Assembly (NCBI GenBank): GCA_012974295.1
Contig: JAAXQM010000143.1
Span: 1 to 5,709 of the forward strand
From: Dehalococcoidales bacterium
Lineage (GTDB): Bacteria; Chloroflexota; Dehalococcoidia; E44-bin15
DNA: 5,709 nt
Direction: 5' to 3'
Both the position numbers and the translations under genes were made by a program. Positions 1 through 5,373 of the stretch are shown piece by piece. The notes below the pieces were generated by a model, which had not been told where the DNA came from, did no database searches, and was given only the letters and a program-made list of their open reading frames with translations. Each line of letters opens with the position of its first letter. The stretch's first letter is position 1.

Positions 1-1
1 C

Positions 2-313
2 TCTATTCTATTCGTGGGATATCAAGCAGCTGGCACTTTAGGAAGAATCATAGTAGACGGTGCGCAGAAAGTGAGGCTCATGGGGAAGGAATACCCGGTC
101 AGAGCGAGGGTATTGCAGATACACGGTTTCTCCGCCCACGCTGACAGAGACGAGCTCTTCCGCTGGTTATCGAGTTTAAAGAGACCACCCAGGCATATAT
201 TCGTTGTCCATGGTGAACCGGACGCGGCTAAGAAATTTGCTGATTACATCAGTATGAAAACTGGATGGAATACGTCTGTACCGGAGTACGGGCAGGAGTC
301 AATCCTGGACTAG
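2..313 (+). CDS. beta-CASP/RMMBL metallo-beta-lactamase-fold nuclease, C-terminal fragment
   Basis: This is the C-terminal end of a metallo-beta-lactamase-fold RNase of the CPSF/Ysh1-like (beta-CASP) class. Reading is open from base 2, giving Ser-Ile-Leu-Phe-Val-Gly-Tyr-Gln-Ala before Gly-Thr-Leu-Gly-Arg, the usual strand and turn at the end of the beta-CASP insert, so the gene starts outside the window. The GTG at 14 is an internal Val codon, not a start. Two metal-site motifs are visible: GFSAHADRDEL (the His of motif B, about 127-160) and VVHGEPDAA (the motif C His in the RMMBL segment, about 205-232). Family members process RNA in the cytoplasm and are usually about 450 residues, so roughly three quarters of the protein is missing here. 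The stop is TAG at 311-313. No hairpin terminator follows directly; the nearest one lies inside the repeat element at 402-522. The family is clear, but its substrate cannot be told from this part. Confidence 0.88.
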   Translation, partial: SILFVGYQAAGTLGRIIVDGAQKVRLMGKEYPVRARVLQIHGFSAHADRDELFRWLSSLKRPPRHIFVVHGEPDAAKKFADYISMKTGWNTSVPEYGQESILD

Positions 314-401
314 TGTCTGGCATGGGGATAGGTTTTCGAATTTCGATACTGTGATGCCTTAATATGGAGTGACATGGTTGGCGTTTCGGATTAACAAATA
401 G

Positions 402-522
402 AGAATTCTGAAATAGCCTTGATCAACCCCCTATATCCCCCAATCTTGGGGGACTTTTTAATACTTGGGGACACCCCCAGAGCCCCAGCAGGAAGTGTGC
501 TGCACCTCTTTTTCAGCGGTCT
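402..522. mobile_element. MITE-like element, copy 1 (121 bp)
   Basis: This non-coding element has imperfect terminal inverted repeats: AGAATTCTGAAATAG at the left end against AGACCGCTGAAAAAG read inward from the right end, sharing the CTGAAA core. It is flanked by a perfect 7-bp direct repeat, CAAATAG, at 395-401 and 523-529 (8 bp if A402 is counted in the left copy), which is the target duplication expected from cut-and-paste transposition. A second copy of the same length is at 4031-4151, with roughly 80% identity by hand alignment. It encodes no transposase, so it would need one supplied in trans. An open frame crossing it on the minus strand is not believable as a gene. The transposase family that moves it cannot be named from the ends. 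Confidence 0.85.
437..459 (+). terminator. terminator-like hairpin carried by MITE copy 1
   Basis: CCCCCA (437-442), a four-base loop (443-446) and TGGGGG (447-452) form a perfect GC-rich stem, followed by AC and five T (455-459). This is the geometry of a rho-independent terminator on the plus strand. It is the first such structure after the nuclease gene ending at 313, so the mobile element may supply that gene's terminator. The T tract is short and two bases off the stem, so efficiency is uncertain. Confidence 0.5.
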
Positions 523-546
523 CAAATAGAAAATTGCCTCTCGGAC

Positions 547-581
547 TAACCAACGCCAACCGAACAGAACCTTGTTGGTTA
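547..581. promoter_or_regulatory. candidate operator: 8-bp inverted repeat upstream of the -35 box
   Basis: TAACCAAC (547-554) and GTTGGTTA (574-581) are perfect inverted arms separated by 19 nt. They end five bases before the -35 hexamer at 587. That position suits an activator or repressor site controlling the mutase operon, but it could also be a chance or structural repeat. Its left arm overlaps the longer inverted repeat at 552-561. No regulator gene is in the window. Confidence 0.35.
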
Positions 582-586
582 TCTGG

Positions 587-614
587 TTGACATACACCAG
601 TATGAAACTATAAA
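587..614 (+). promoter_or_regulatory. sigma70-type promoter of the mutase operon
   Basis: A perfect -35 hexamer TTGACA (587-592) and a near-consensus -10 TATAAA (609-614) are separated by 16 nt, slightly under the preferred 17. Transcription would begin near 620, leaving a leader of about 50 nt before the mutase ATG at 669. It is the only good promoter match in the 314-668 gap and points into the operon. Confidence 0.7.
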
Positions 615-668
615 ATTACTACTTGGTGACCATAACGCACCATACTTCAACAGGTAAACCCAAGCGAT

Positions 669-2333
669 ATGAAAAAAGAACCACAAGGTAAACCCCCGCA
701 ACCGCAAGAGGCATCCAAATATACAAGTGGTGGCATCCCCATAAAAGGTGTCTACACGCCGCAAGACATCAAGGACCTGGAGTACGATAAGGACATAGGA
801 GATCCCGGGGGGTACCCCTTTACCAGAGGTATATATAGCGGCGCGCGGGGTATTGTCTTTGGCCAGCGTCCGGTATTGGGCTACGGCCTGCCCGAGGAAA
901 CCAACAAGCGAATCAAGTATCTACTACAGTTTGGTATGGCGTCTCCCAGCGGTATGCCCAGCTACAATCTCACCATGGATATGACCAGTGCCTACGGCTT
1001 CGATTCCGATGACCCGCGCATGTCTCAGTGGGTCGGTGTATCGGGCCCGCCGTGCAACTCGATACTGGACAGTGAAGCCATACTGGAGGGGATCCCCTTG
1101 GAGGGGGTGTACCACGGTGCGCTGTCCTATGCCCCCAACTGGCGGGTGGCTCATTATATCGGCATTGCCGACAATCGAAGTATACCTCGAAGTAAGCTGA
1201 TAGGCGCTACCTTGAACGATTCATTGCATGGACCCATCGGCGAGGGCGTACACCTTTTCCCGCCGTCCGGCTGCCTCAGACTTATCGTAGATACACTGAA
1301 ATTTGTCACCGCAGAGATGCCTTACTTCAGGGCCTGCGATGTACAGGCATACTCCAGCCGGGAGGCGGGGTGTACTGCACCTCAAGAGGCTGCCTTTGCC
1401 ATAGCCGATATGATAGAGGTGGTACAGGGTTGCCTGAAAAAAGGCCTGGATATCGATGAGCTGTCCTCCCACCTTACCTTCTTCTTTGCCTGCTCCAGCG
1501 ACTTTTTCGAGGAGGTGGCCAAGTTCCGCGCGGCGCGCAAGGTGTGGGCCCAGATTATGAGAGAGCGGTTTAAAGCTAAGAATGATAGAAGCCTGCGTAT
1601 GCGAATCCAGGTAAAGACATCGGCATCCACACTGCCGGCACAGCACCCGCTGCTCAATATTTATCGATCGGGGGTGCAGGCACTTTCAGCAATATTCGGC
1701 GGAGCCAGCGGGCTCAATATCACCTGCATGGATGAGGCCTACAGCGCGCCTACCGAAGAAGCGGCGCGCATCGCATTGCTCACCGGCAAGGTTATCGAGC
1801 ACGAGACGGGAATAGGTAACGTGGCAGATCCACTGGCAGGCTCCTACTATGTAGAGTACCTCACCCATGAAATGGAGAAAGCCATCTGGGAATACCTTGA
1901 AAAGATCGACGCGATGGGGGGATATATTGCCGCGCTGGAGAGGGGCTATCTGCAGCGGGAAATCGCCGCAACCAATGTGAAACAGTCCTACGATCTTGAC
2001 AGCGGCAAGCAGGTTATCGTCGGCCTCAACCGGTTTCAGCCAGAAAAGGATGAGGATGAGGATATCGAGATCTTTGATCAGGACCCGATGATAACATATA
2101 AGGTAATGAGTGAGCGGCTAAACAAGCTGCGGGCTGAGCGGGACAACGGGCGGGTCAAAGAATTACTCGCGGAGTTCAGGGAGGCCGCACGCGCTGATGG
2201 CTATTTGATGCCTATAATGGTCGAGGCGGCAAAGGCTCACTGTACCACCGCCGAAATATTTGGCATACTTAAGGAAGAGCTGGGTGAGGACAGGAGCTGT
2301 TTAATCCCGCCCGACTGGTTTTCCACTGTTTAG
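669..2333 (+). CDS. methylmalonyl-CoA-mutase-like large subunit with atypical active site
   Basis: This 554-residue protein is the TIM-barrel substrate-binding subunit of an adenosylcobalamin-dependent acyl-CoA mutase without its own cobalamin domain, the size of split-type large subunits (MCM alpha, IcmA, HcmA). Family landmarks are in order: YPFTRGIYS (49-57), GFDSDDPR (110-117), EAG (232-234), the FFF...FFEEVAKFRAARKVWA region (271-294), MDEA (354-357), DPLAGSYYVE (387-396) and DSGKQVIVGLNRF (444-456). The tail at 475-545 matches the C-terminal linker helices of the family. Several key residues are not the expected ones: by alignment from memory with P. shermanii MCM, Tyr89 is Val69, Gln197 is Leu182, Arg207 is Glu192 and His244 is Ser229. 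Methylmalonyl-CoA is thus an unlikely substrate, and the true one is unknown. The ATG at 669 is the only usable start after an in-frame stop at 633; its Shine-Dalgarno is weak (AGGT near 652). The gene lies 10 nt upstream of the cobalamin subunit. Confidence 0.88.
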   Translation: MKKEPQGKPPQPQEASKYTSGGIPIKGVYTPQDIKDLEYDKDIGDPGGYPFTRGIYSGARGIVFGQRPVLGYGLPEETNKRIKYLLQFGMASPSGMPSYNLTMDMTSAYGFDSDDPRMSQWVGVSGPPCNSILDSEAILEGIPLEGVYHGALSYAPNWRVAHYIGIADNRSIPRSKLIGATLNDSLHGPIGEGVHLFPPSGCLRLIVDTLKFVTAEMPYFRACDVQAYSSREAGCTAPQEAAFAIADMIEVVQGCLKKGLDIDELSSHLTFFFACSSDFFEEVAKFRAARKVWAQIMRERFKAKNDRSLRMRIQVKTSASTLPAQHPLLNIYRSGVQALSAIFGGASGLNITCMDEAYSAPTEEAARIALLTGKVIEHETGIGNVADPLAGSYYVEYLTHEMEKAIWEYLEKIDAMGGYIAALERGYLQREIAATNVKQSYDLDSGKQVIVGLNRFQPEKDEDEDIEIFDQDPMITYKVMSERLNKLRAERDNGRVKELLAEFREAARADGYLMPIMVEAAKAHCTTAEIFGILKEELGEDRSCLIPPDWFSTV

Positions 2334-2343
2334 GAACTGTTCT

Positions 2344-2757
2344 GTGTCATCGAATAAAAAAGTGCGAATCTTACTGGCAAAGGCAGGGCCGGATACCCAT
2401 GTCCGGGGACTTTCCATCCTCATGGTAAGACTGCGTGATGCCGGCATGGAGACGATATATAGCGGACTGTACCAGACACCGGAGACCGTTGTTGCCGCCG
2501 CAATACAGGAGGACGTGGACTTTATTTTCCTCAGTAGTCACCTCGGCCGACATATGGCACTGGCGGAACAGATAATGGCACTGCTGAAAGAGAAGGGAGC
2601 GGAACACATCTCCCTGGCAGTGGGTGGGGTGATACCACCACGGGATTTCGCCAGGCTAAAGGAGATGGGGGTCAAGGGTGCCTTCCAACCCCATACGCTG
2701 ACCAGTACGGTGATCGACTTCGTCAGGTCTCAGACTACCGAAGTCACGAAAAAATGA
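2344..2757 (+). CDS. cobalamin-binding small subunit of the acyl-CoA mutase
   Basis: This 137-residue protein is a stand-alone B12-binding Rossmann-like domain, equivalent to the C-terminal domain of fused methylmalonyl-CoA mutases or to IcmB/HcmB. It should bind adenosylcobalamin base-off and present it to the large subunit. The D-x-H-x-x-G motif is intact (Asp17, His19 as lower axial ligand, Gly22), as are LYQTPE (42-47) and the GG loop in VGGVIPPRDF (93-102). The S-x-L position reads Ser64-Ser65-His66, so the usual Leu seems replaced by His unless the motif is shifted by one. Translation starts at GTG 2344, 10 nt after the mutase stop; AGGAA at 2332-2336 overlaps that stop and is spaced 7 nt from GTG, which suggests translational coupling and equal production of the two subunits. 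A methionine-synthase or corrinoid-methyltransferase cobalamin protein is less likely given the size and partner. Confidence 0.9.
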   Translation: MSSNKKVRILLAKAGPDTHVRGLSILMVRLRDAGMETIYSGLYQTPETVVAAAIQEDVDFIFLSSHLGRHMALAEQIMALLKEKGAEHISLAVGGVIPPRDFARLKEMGVKGAFQPHTLTSTVIDFVRSQTTEVTKK

Positions 2758-2813
2758 GCCATTAATTAACCTCGAGTTTTATCGTCCCCGTACAATCGTG
2801 AAAGGAGAGCATT

Positions 2814-3965
2814 ATGTCATTCGTTTTTAATGATGAAGAGGAACTGTTCCGGCGACAGATACAGGAGTTTGCCCAGAAGGAGCTGGCACCCGGGGCCCGG
2901 GAACGCGCCAAGAAGACCGAAGTGGACATGACCATGGTGAAGAAGATGGCCGATATAGGGCTCCTGGCTATGAATGTCCCCGAGAAGTACGGCGGCCAGA
3001 CGGTCAGCTGGGTCACAGTAGGCATTGCAATAGAAGAGATGGCGAAGGTAGATTTCACTCTCAGCGTGCTGCCTATAGGGTCCTGTGGATTCCTCGGCCA
3101 GGCGCTATCGTATGCACCCGATTACCTGCAGGATAAATGGTTCAAGTCTCTTATCCAGGGCGATCTACTGGCATGCCTGTGTCTGACCGAGCCCGACTGC
3201 GGCTCAGATGCCGTAGCCCTTAAGACCAGGGCGGTGAAGGATGGGGACTCTTATATTGTAAATGGAGAAAAGACCTCGGTTAGCTGGGGCATGCAGGCCA
3301 AAATTGGTGTTATGTTTGCCAAGACGGACCCGGCAGCCGGAGCCAGGGGCGTTAGTGCCTTCCTCCTCCCCACGGATATCCCCGGGCTTACCAAGTCCGC
3401 TATCCCCGATATGGGCTGGCCTTCGGCGCAGCGCGCCTCGTTCTTCTTCGATGATGTGCGCATCCCCGAAGACCATCGACTGGGGGAAGAGGGTCAGGGC
3501 TTTTACCTGGCAATGAATGTGATCGGTGTGGTGCGTGTGGCATTAACACTTCAGGCTATCGGCCACGCCGAGGGAGCGCTGGCGGAAGCCATCGAGTATG
3601 CCAAGCAGCGCACTGCCTTCGGTCGGCCCCTGGCTAACTTCCAGGCGGTATCCTTCAATATCGCCGAGCAGGCCACCAAGCTCGAAGCCGCCCGCCTCCT
3701 CTGCTACCGGGCCATGGGGCTGAGGGACAAGGGCGAGCGCAACCTTAAGGAAGCCTCCATGGCTAAATGGTTCGGCGCTCGCTCTGCGATGGAAGCGTGC
3801 CATGAGGCTCTGCTCGTCTATGGGCAGATTGGATTCAGTGAGGAGTGCCCTGCAGAGCAACGGCTGAGGAATGTGATCGGCAGCGAGATCGGTGACGGCA
3901 CCGCCGAGATTATGAAGCTGAACATCGCACGGGAAATAATCGGGAAAGAATTCCAACCTATGTAA
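2814..3965 (+). CDS. acyl-CoA dehydrogenase, catalytic Glu replaced by Asp
   Basis: This FAD-dependent acyl-CoA dehydrogenase is 383 residues, the normal family length, and should oxidise an acyl-CoA to the 2,3-enoyl-CoA in the cytoplasm, passing electrons to an electron-transfer flavoprotein. Visible parts are the N-terminal helical domain (1-115), the flavin-contacting LTEPDCGSD (124-132), the beta domain to about 215, and the C-terminal helical domain with KQRTAFGRPLANFQ (264-277). The catalytic base segment reads IGDGTAEI (359-366), so Asp361 stands where medium- and short-chain enzymes have Glu in EGT. The alternative base position used by isovaleryl-CoA dehydrogenase appears to be Val240, leaving Asp361 as the only obvious candidate. 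The ATG at 2814 has AAAGGAG at 2801-2807 with a 6-nt spacer. It follows the cobalamin subunit by 56 nt with no terminator between, so co-transcription with the mutase is likely. The chain length or branching of its substrate cannot be read here. Confidence 0.92.
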   Translation: MSFVFNDEEELFRRQIQEFAQKELAPGARERAKKTEVDMTMVKKMADIGLLAMNVPEKYGGQTVSWVTVGIAIEEMAKVDFTLSVLPIGSCGFLGQALSYAPDYLQDKWFKSLIQGDLLACLCLTEPDCGSDAVALKTRAVKDGDSYIVNGEKTSVSWGMQAKIGVMFAKTDPAAGARGVSAFLLPTDIPGLTKSAIPDMGWPSAQRASFFFDDVRIPEDHRLGEEGQGFYLAMNVIGVVRVALTLQAIGHAEGALAEAIEYAKQRTAFGRPLANFQAVSFNIAEQATKLEAARLLCYRAMGLRDKGERNLKEASMAKWFGARSAMEACHEALLVYGQIGFSEECPAEQRLRNVIGSEIGDGTAEIMKLNIAREIIGKEFQPM

Positions 3966-3980
3966 ATCCGACACGAATCA

Positions 3981-4026
3981 AAAAAGCCAGCGCATTGTTC
4001 CATCGAGGCGCTGGCTTTTTGTTTTT
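3981..4026. terminator. strong rho-independent terminator, probably bidirectional
   Basis: GCCAGCGC (3986-3993) pairs perfectly with GCGCTGGC (4008-4015) around a 14-nt loop. The stem is preceded by A residues (3980-3985) and followed by a T-rich run (4016-4026). Both strands therefore show a hairpin followed by a T tract. It ends the mutase/dehydrogenase operon 15 nt after the stop codon, and could also stop readthrough from the convergent minus-strand genes. Confidence 0.9.
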
Positions 4027-4030
4027 CTAG

Positions 4031-4151
4031 AGACTGCTGAAATAGTCTCAATCAACCCCCTAGTCCCACAATCTTGGGGGACTTTTTTGAAGCTGAGGGA
4101 CACCACCAGACCCCCGGCACGAAGTATCCTACACCTCTTTTTCAGCAGTAT
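4031..4151. mobile_element. MITE-like element, copy 2 (121 bp)
   Basis: This is the second copy of the element at 402-522, with exactly the same length and better-preserved ends: AGACTGCTGAAATAG on the left and ATACTGCTGAAAAAG read inward from the right (13 of 15 matching). It is flanked by the direct repeat TTTCTAG at 4024-4030 and 4153-4159; allowing one mismatch this is an 8-bp duplication at 4023-4030 and 4152-4159. The insertion lies immediately behind the terminator T tract and ends 10 nt from the stop codon of the convergent gene. Inside, GTCCCAC (4063-4069) and GGGGGAC (4076-4082) form a stem with one mismatch, followed by six T, so this copy also carries a terminator-like hairpin on the plus strand. 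It has no coding capacity. Confidence 0.87.
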
Positions 4152-4161
4152 GTTTCTAGTA

Positions 4162-4725
4162 CTAGTCTTCCATCCAGAATTCCCACTGGCAGGGAATATC
4201 CTCCGGGCTCTTGCGAGGAGGCAGTATTGTCGCTTTGCACTTTATCTTCGGATTGACGTATTCCGCGCTCCGCGGGATCAGGGGCCCGTCCAGCTCGTTG
4301 CACGCCAGGTTTTGCAGCCAGGTGTCATTGTGTCGCTCGCAGTACTCCAGCGTGCGGCAGCGCGTTACCGTCAGCCTACCCCATTTTCCATCATCGCTGA
4401 CTTCGAAATCGATATCGAACATCGCGGCAAAGCCGGGGTCGACCTGCCAGCACTTGAACAGCGTAGCTATGTCGTTCCCCTGGATGTTCATCATCTTCCT
4501 GGGGCGATCAATCTCATGCTTCCAGTTGGTGTCCCACACTTCTTTGGAGCATGAGAGCGCTACATCATCGCCATACCTCTTGCGGATGACAGTGGTCCAC
4601 ATGCCATCAGCCCCCAGATAGAGCTGGCCCGACATAAGAATCAGCTTGCCCAGCGCTTCAGGGGTGAGATCGGTAATCTTAAAGTTCGGATCAAAGGGAC
4701 CACTAAGATCTTTCAAATCTCCCAT
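4162..4725 (-). CDS. uncharacterised Cys/His-conserved protein, tandem paralogue A
   Basis: This 187-residue soluble protein has no signal peptide or membrane segment. It resembles, from memory, the uncharacterised DUF6125 group and the L-2-amino-thiazoline-4-carboxylate hydrolase-like fold; that assignment is tentative and no function is known to me. The N-terminal half holds a helical YLGADGMWTTVIRKRYGD block (36-53) and a SCSKEVWDTNW block (58-68). The C-terminal half holds residues shared by all three paralogues: Cys123, LEY and ERH (126-128, 130-132), Cys142 and Asp146, NPKI (158-161), PPRK (169-172) and CQWEF (179-183). These Cys, Glu and His residues could form a metal or catalytic site. 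AAGGAGG at 4731-4737 with a 5-nt spacer supports the ATG at 4725. It is the last gene of the minus-strand array, 36 nt after paralogue B, and about 66% identical to it by gap-free hand count (123 of 187). Confidence 0.85.
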   Translation of the reverse strand: MGDLKDLSGPFDPNFKITDLTPEALGKLILMSGQLYLGADGMWTTVIRKRYGDDVALSCSKEVWDTNWKHEIDRPRKMMNIQGNDIATLFKCWQVDPGFAAMFDIDFEVSDDGKWGRLTVTRCRTLEYCERHNDTWLQNLACNELDGPLIPRSAEYVNPKIKCKATILPPRKSPEDIPCQWEFWMED

Positions 4726-4761
4726 ATTAACCTCCTTCTATATTTATTACTTGCGGAAAAG

Positions 4762-5325
4762 TTACTCCTCTAGCTTGAACTCCCACTGGCAGGGGATCTC
4801 ATCCTTGTTTTTTCTGGGGGGCATCTTTAGAATGGTGGTTTTTATCTTCGGGTTGAAGGCGCGAGCGGTCGCTTCGATCAGTGGCCTGTCCAGCTCTTCA
4901 CATGCCAGGTTAAGCAACCAGTCGTCATTATGCCGTTCACAGTATTCAAGCGTACGGCATTTAGTCACCGTCATCAAGCCATATTTCCCATCATCCTTAA
5001 GTTCGTAATCGATATCGAACATCACGGCGAACCCGGGATCGATCTGGAAATACTTGAACATGCTGGCGATATCATTCCCGTGTATGTTCATTGCCTCAGT
5101 CGGCCGGCGCATCTCCTGCTTCCAGTTGGTATCCCAGACCTCCTTGGAACACGAAAGGGCTATATCATCGCCGTACCTCTTGCGGATGACAGTGGTCCAC
5201 ATCCCATCGGCTCCAAGGTACATCTTGCTCGCGGCGACAAGCAGCCTCACCAGCGCTTCTTTTGAGAAGTCCGTGAGCTTTAAATCCGGTTTGAACTCCC
5301 CACTATAATCTTCTAAGTCAGGCAT
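4762..5325 (-). CDS. uncharacterised Cys/His-conserved protein, tandem paralogue B
   Basis: This paralogue has 187 residues, exactly as long as paralogue A and alignable with it without a gap. The same motifs are present at the same positions: GADGMWTTVIRKRYGDD (38-54), TKCRTLEYCERHND (121-134), LACEELD (140-146), FNPKI (157-161) and PPRKNKDEIPCQWEF (169-183). I chose the ATG at 5325 because GGAGG at 5331-5335 sits 5 nt upstream, as in paralogue A, and because the resulting N-terminus (MPDLEDYSGEF) aligns with MGDLKDLSGPF of A. An upstream TTG at 5337 would add four residues but overlaps the ribosome binding site. It lies 48 nt after paralogue C, in what looks like one transcription unit. Nucleotide identity with A is very high in places (4574-4602 against 5174-5202, 29 identical bases), pointing to recent duplication or gene conversion. 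Function unknown. Confidence 0.87.
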   Translation of the reverse strand: MPDLEDYSGEFKPDLKLTDFSKEALVRLLVAASKMYLGADGMWTTVIRKRYGDDIALSCSKEVWDTNWKQEMRRPTEAMNIHGNDIASMFKYFQIDPGFAVMFDIDYELKDDGKYGLMTVTKCRTLEYCERHNDDWLLNLACEELDRPLIEATARAFNPKIKTTILKMPPRKNKDEIPCQWEFKLEE

Positions 5326-5330
5326 AGTAA

Positions 5331-5335
5331 CCTCC
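5331..5335 (-). promoter_or_regulatory. ribosome binding site fixing the start of paralogue B
   Basis: GGAGG read on the minus strand lies 5 nt before the ATG at 5323-5325. The same spacing is seen for paralogue A (AAGGAGG, 4731-4737). It rules against the TTG at 5335-5337, which would place the start codon on the Shine-Dalgarno itself. Confidence 0.85.
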
Positions 5336-5373
5336 AATATATCTTATAGCTGAAACCATCTGTTAAACCGGGT

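Larger units (their letters stand above)
376..561. repeat. inverted and direct repeats split by a MITE insertion
   Basis: GGTTGGCGTT at 376-385 is perfectly inverted as AACGCCAACC at 552-561. Just inside these arms lies an imperfect direct repeat, TCGGATTAAC (386-395) and TCGGACTAAC (541-550), matching at 9 of 10. If the 121-bp element and one target-site copy (402-529 less the duplicated 7 bp) are removed conceptually, the two arms come to lie about 38 nt apart. The original site would then have been a compact inverted-repeat structure upstream of the mutase promoter. It may be an operator region or a hairpin; which one is inference. The rest of 314-401 shows no gene and no convincing terminator. 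Confidence 0.5.

Noticed and set aside
14..16. GTG as start of the nuclease gene
   Set aside because: The frame is open to the window edge and the preceding residues fit the conserved family sequence, so the gene begins upstream.
402..522. CRISPR or riboswitch interpretation of the repeated C- and G-rich segment
   Set aside because: There are only two copies 3.6 kb apart, no spacers, and the terminal inverted repeats with target duplications fit a transposed element better.
391..597. Minus-strand open frame of 68 codons across the first repeat element
   Set aside because: It coincides with the MITE-like element and its flanks, has no good ribosome binding site, and the second repeat copy does not keep an equivalent gene.
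1221..1646. Long minus-strand open frame inside the mutase gene
   Set aside because: It is antisense to strongly conserved mutase coding sequence and its translation shows no recognisable domain.
3543..3974. Minus-strand open frame over the dehydrogenase C-terminus
   Set aside because: It is a shadow of the dehydrogenase coding strand, without ribosome binding site or family resemblance.
4087..4621. Plus-strand open frames over paralogue A
   Set aside because: They are antisense to a conserved paralogous gene with its own ribosome binding site, and partly run through the repeat element.
5335..5337. TTG as start of paralogue B
   Set aside because: It overlaps the GGAGG ribosome binding site; the ATG at 5325 has correct spacing and matches the N-terminus and length of paralogue A.
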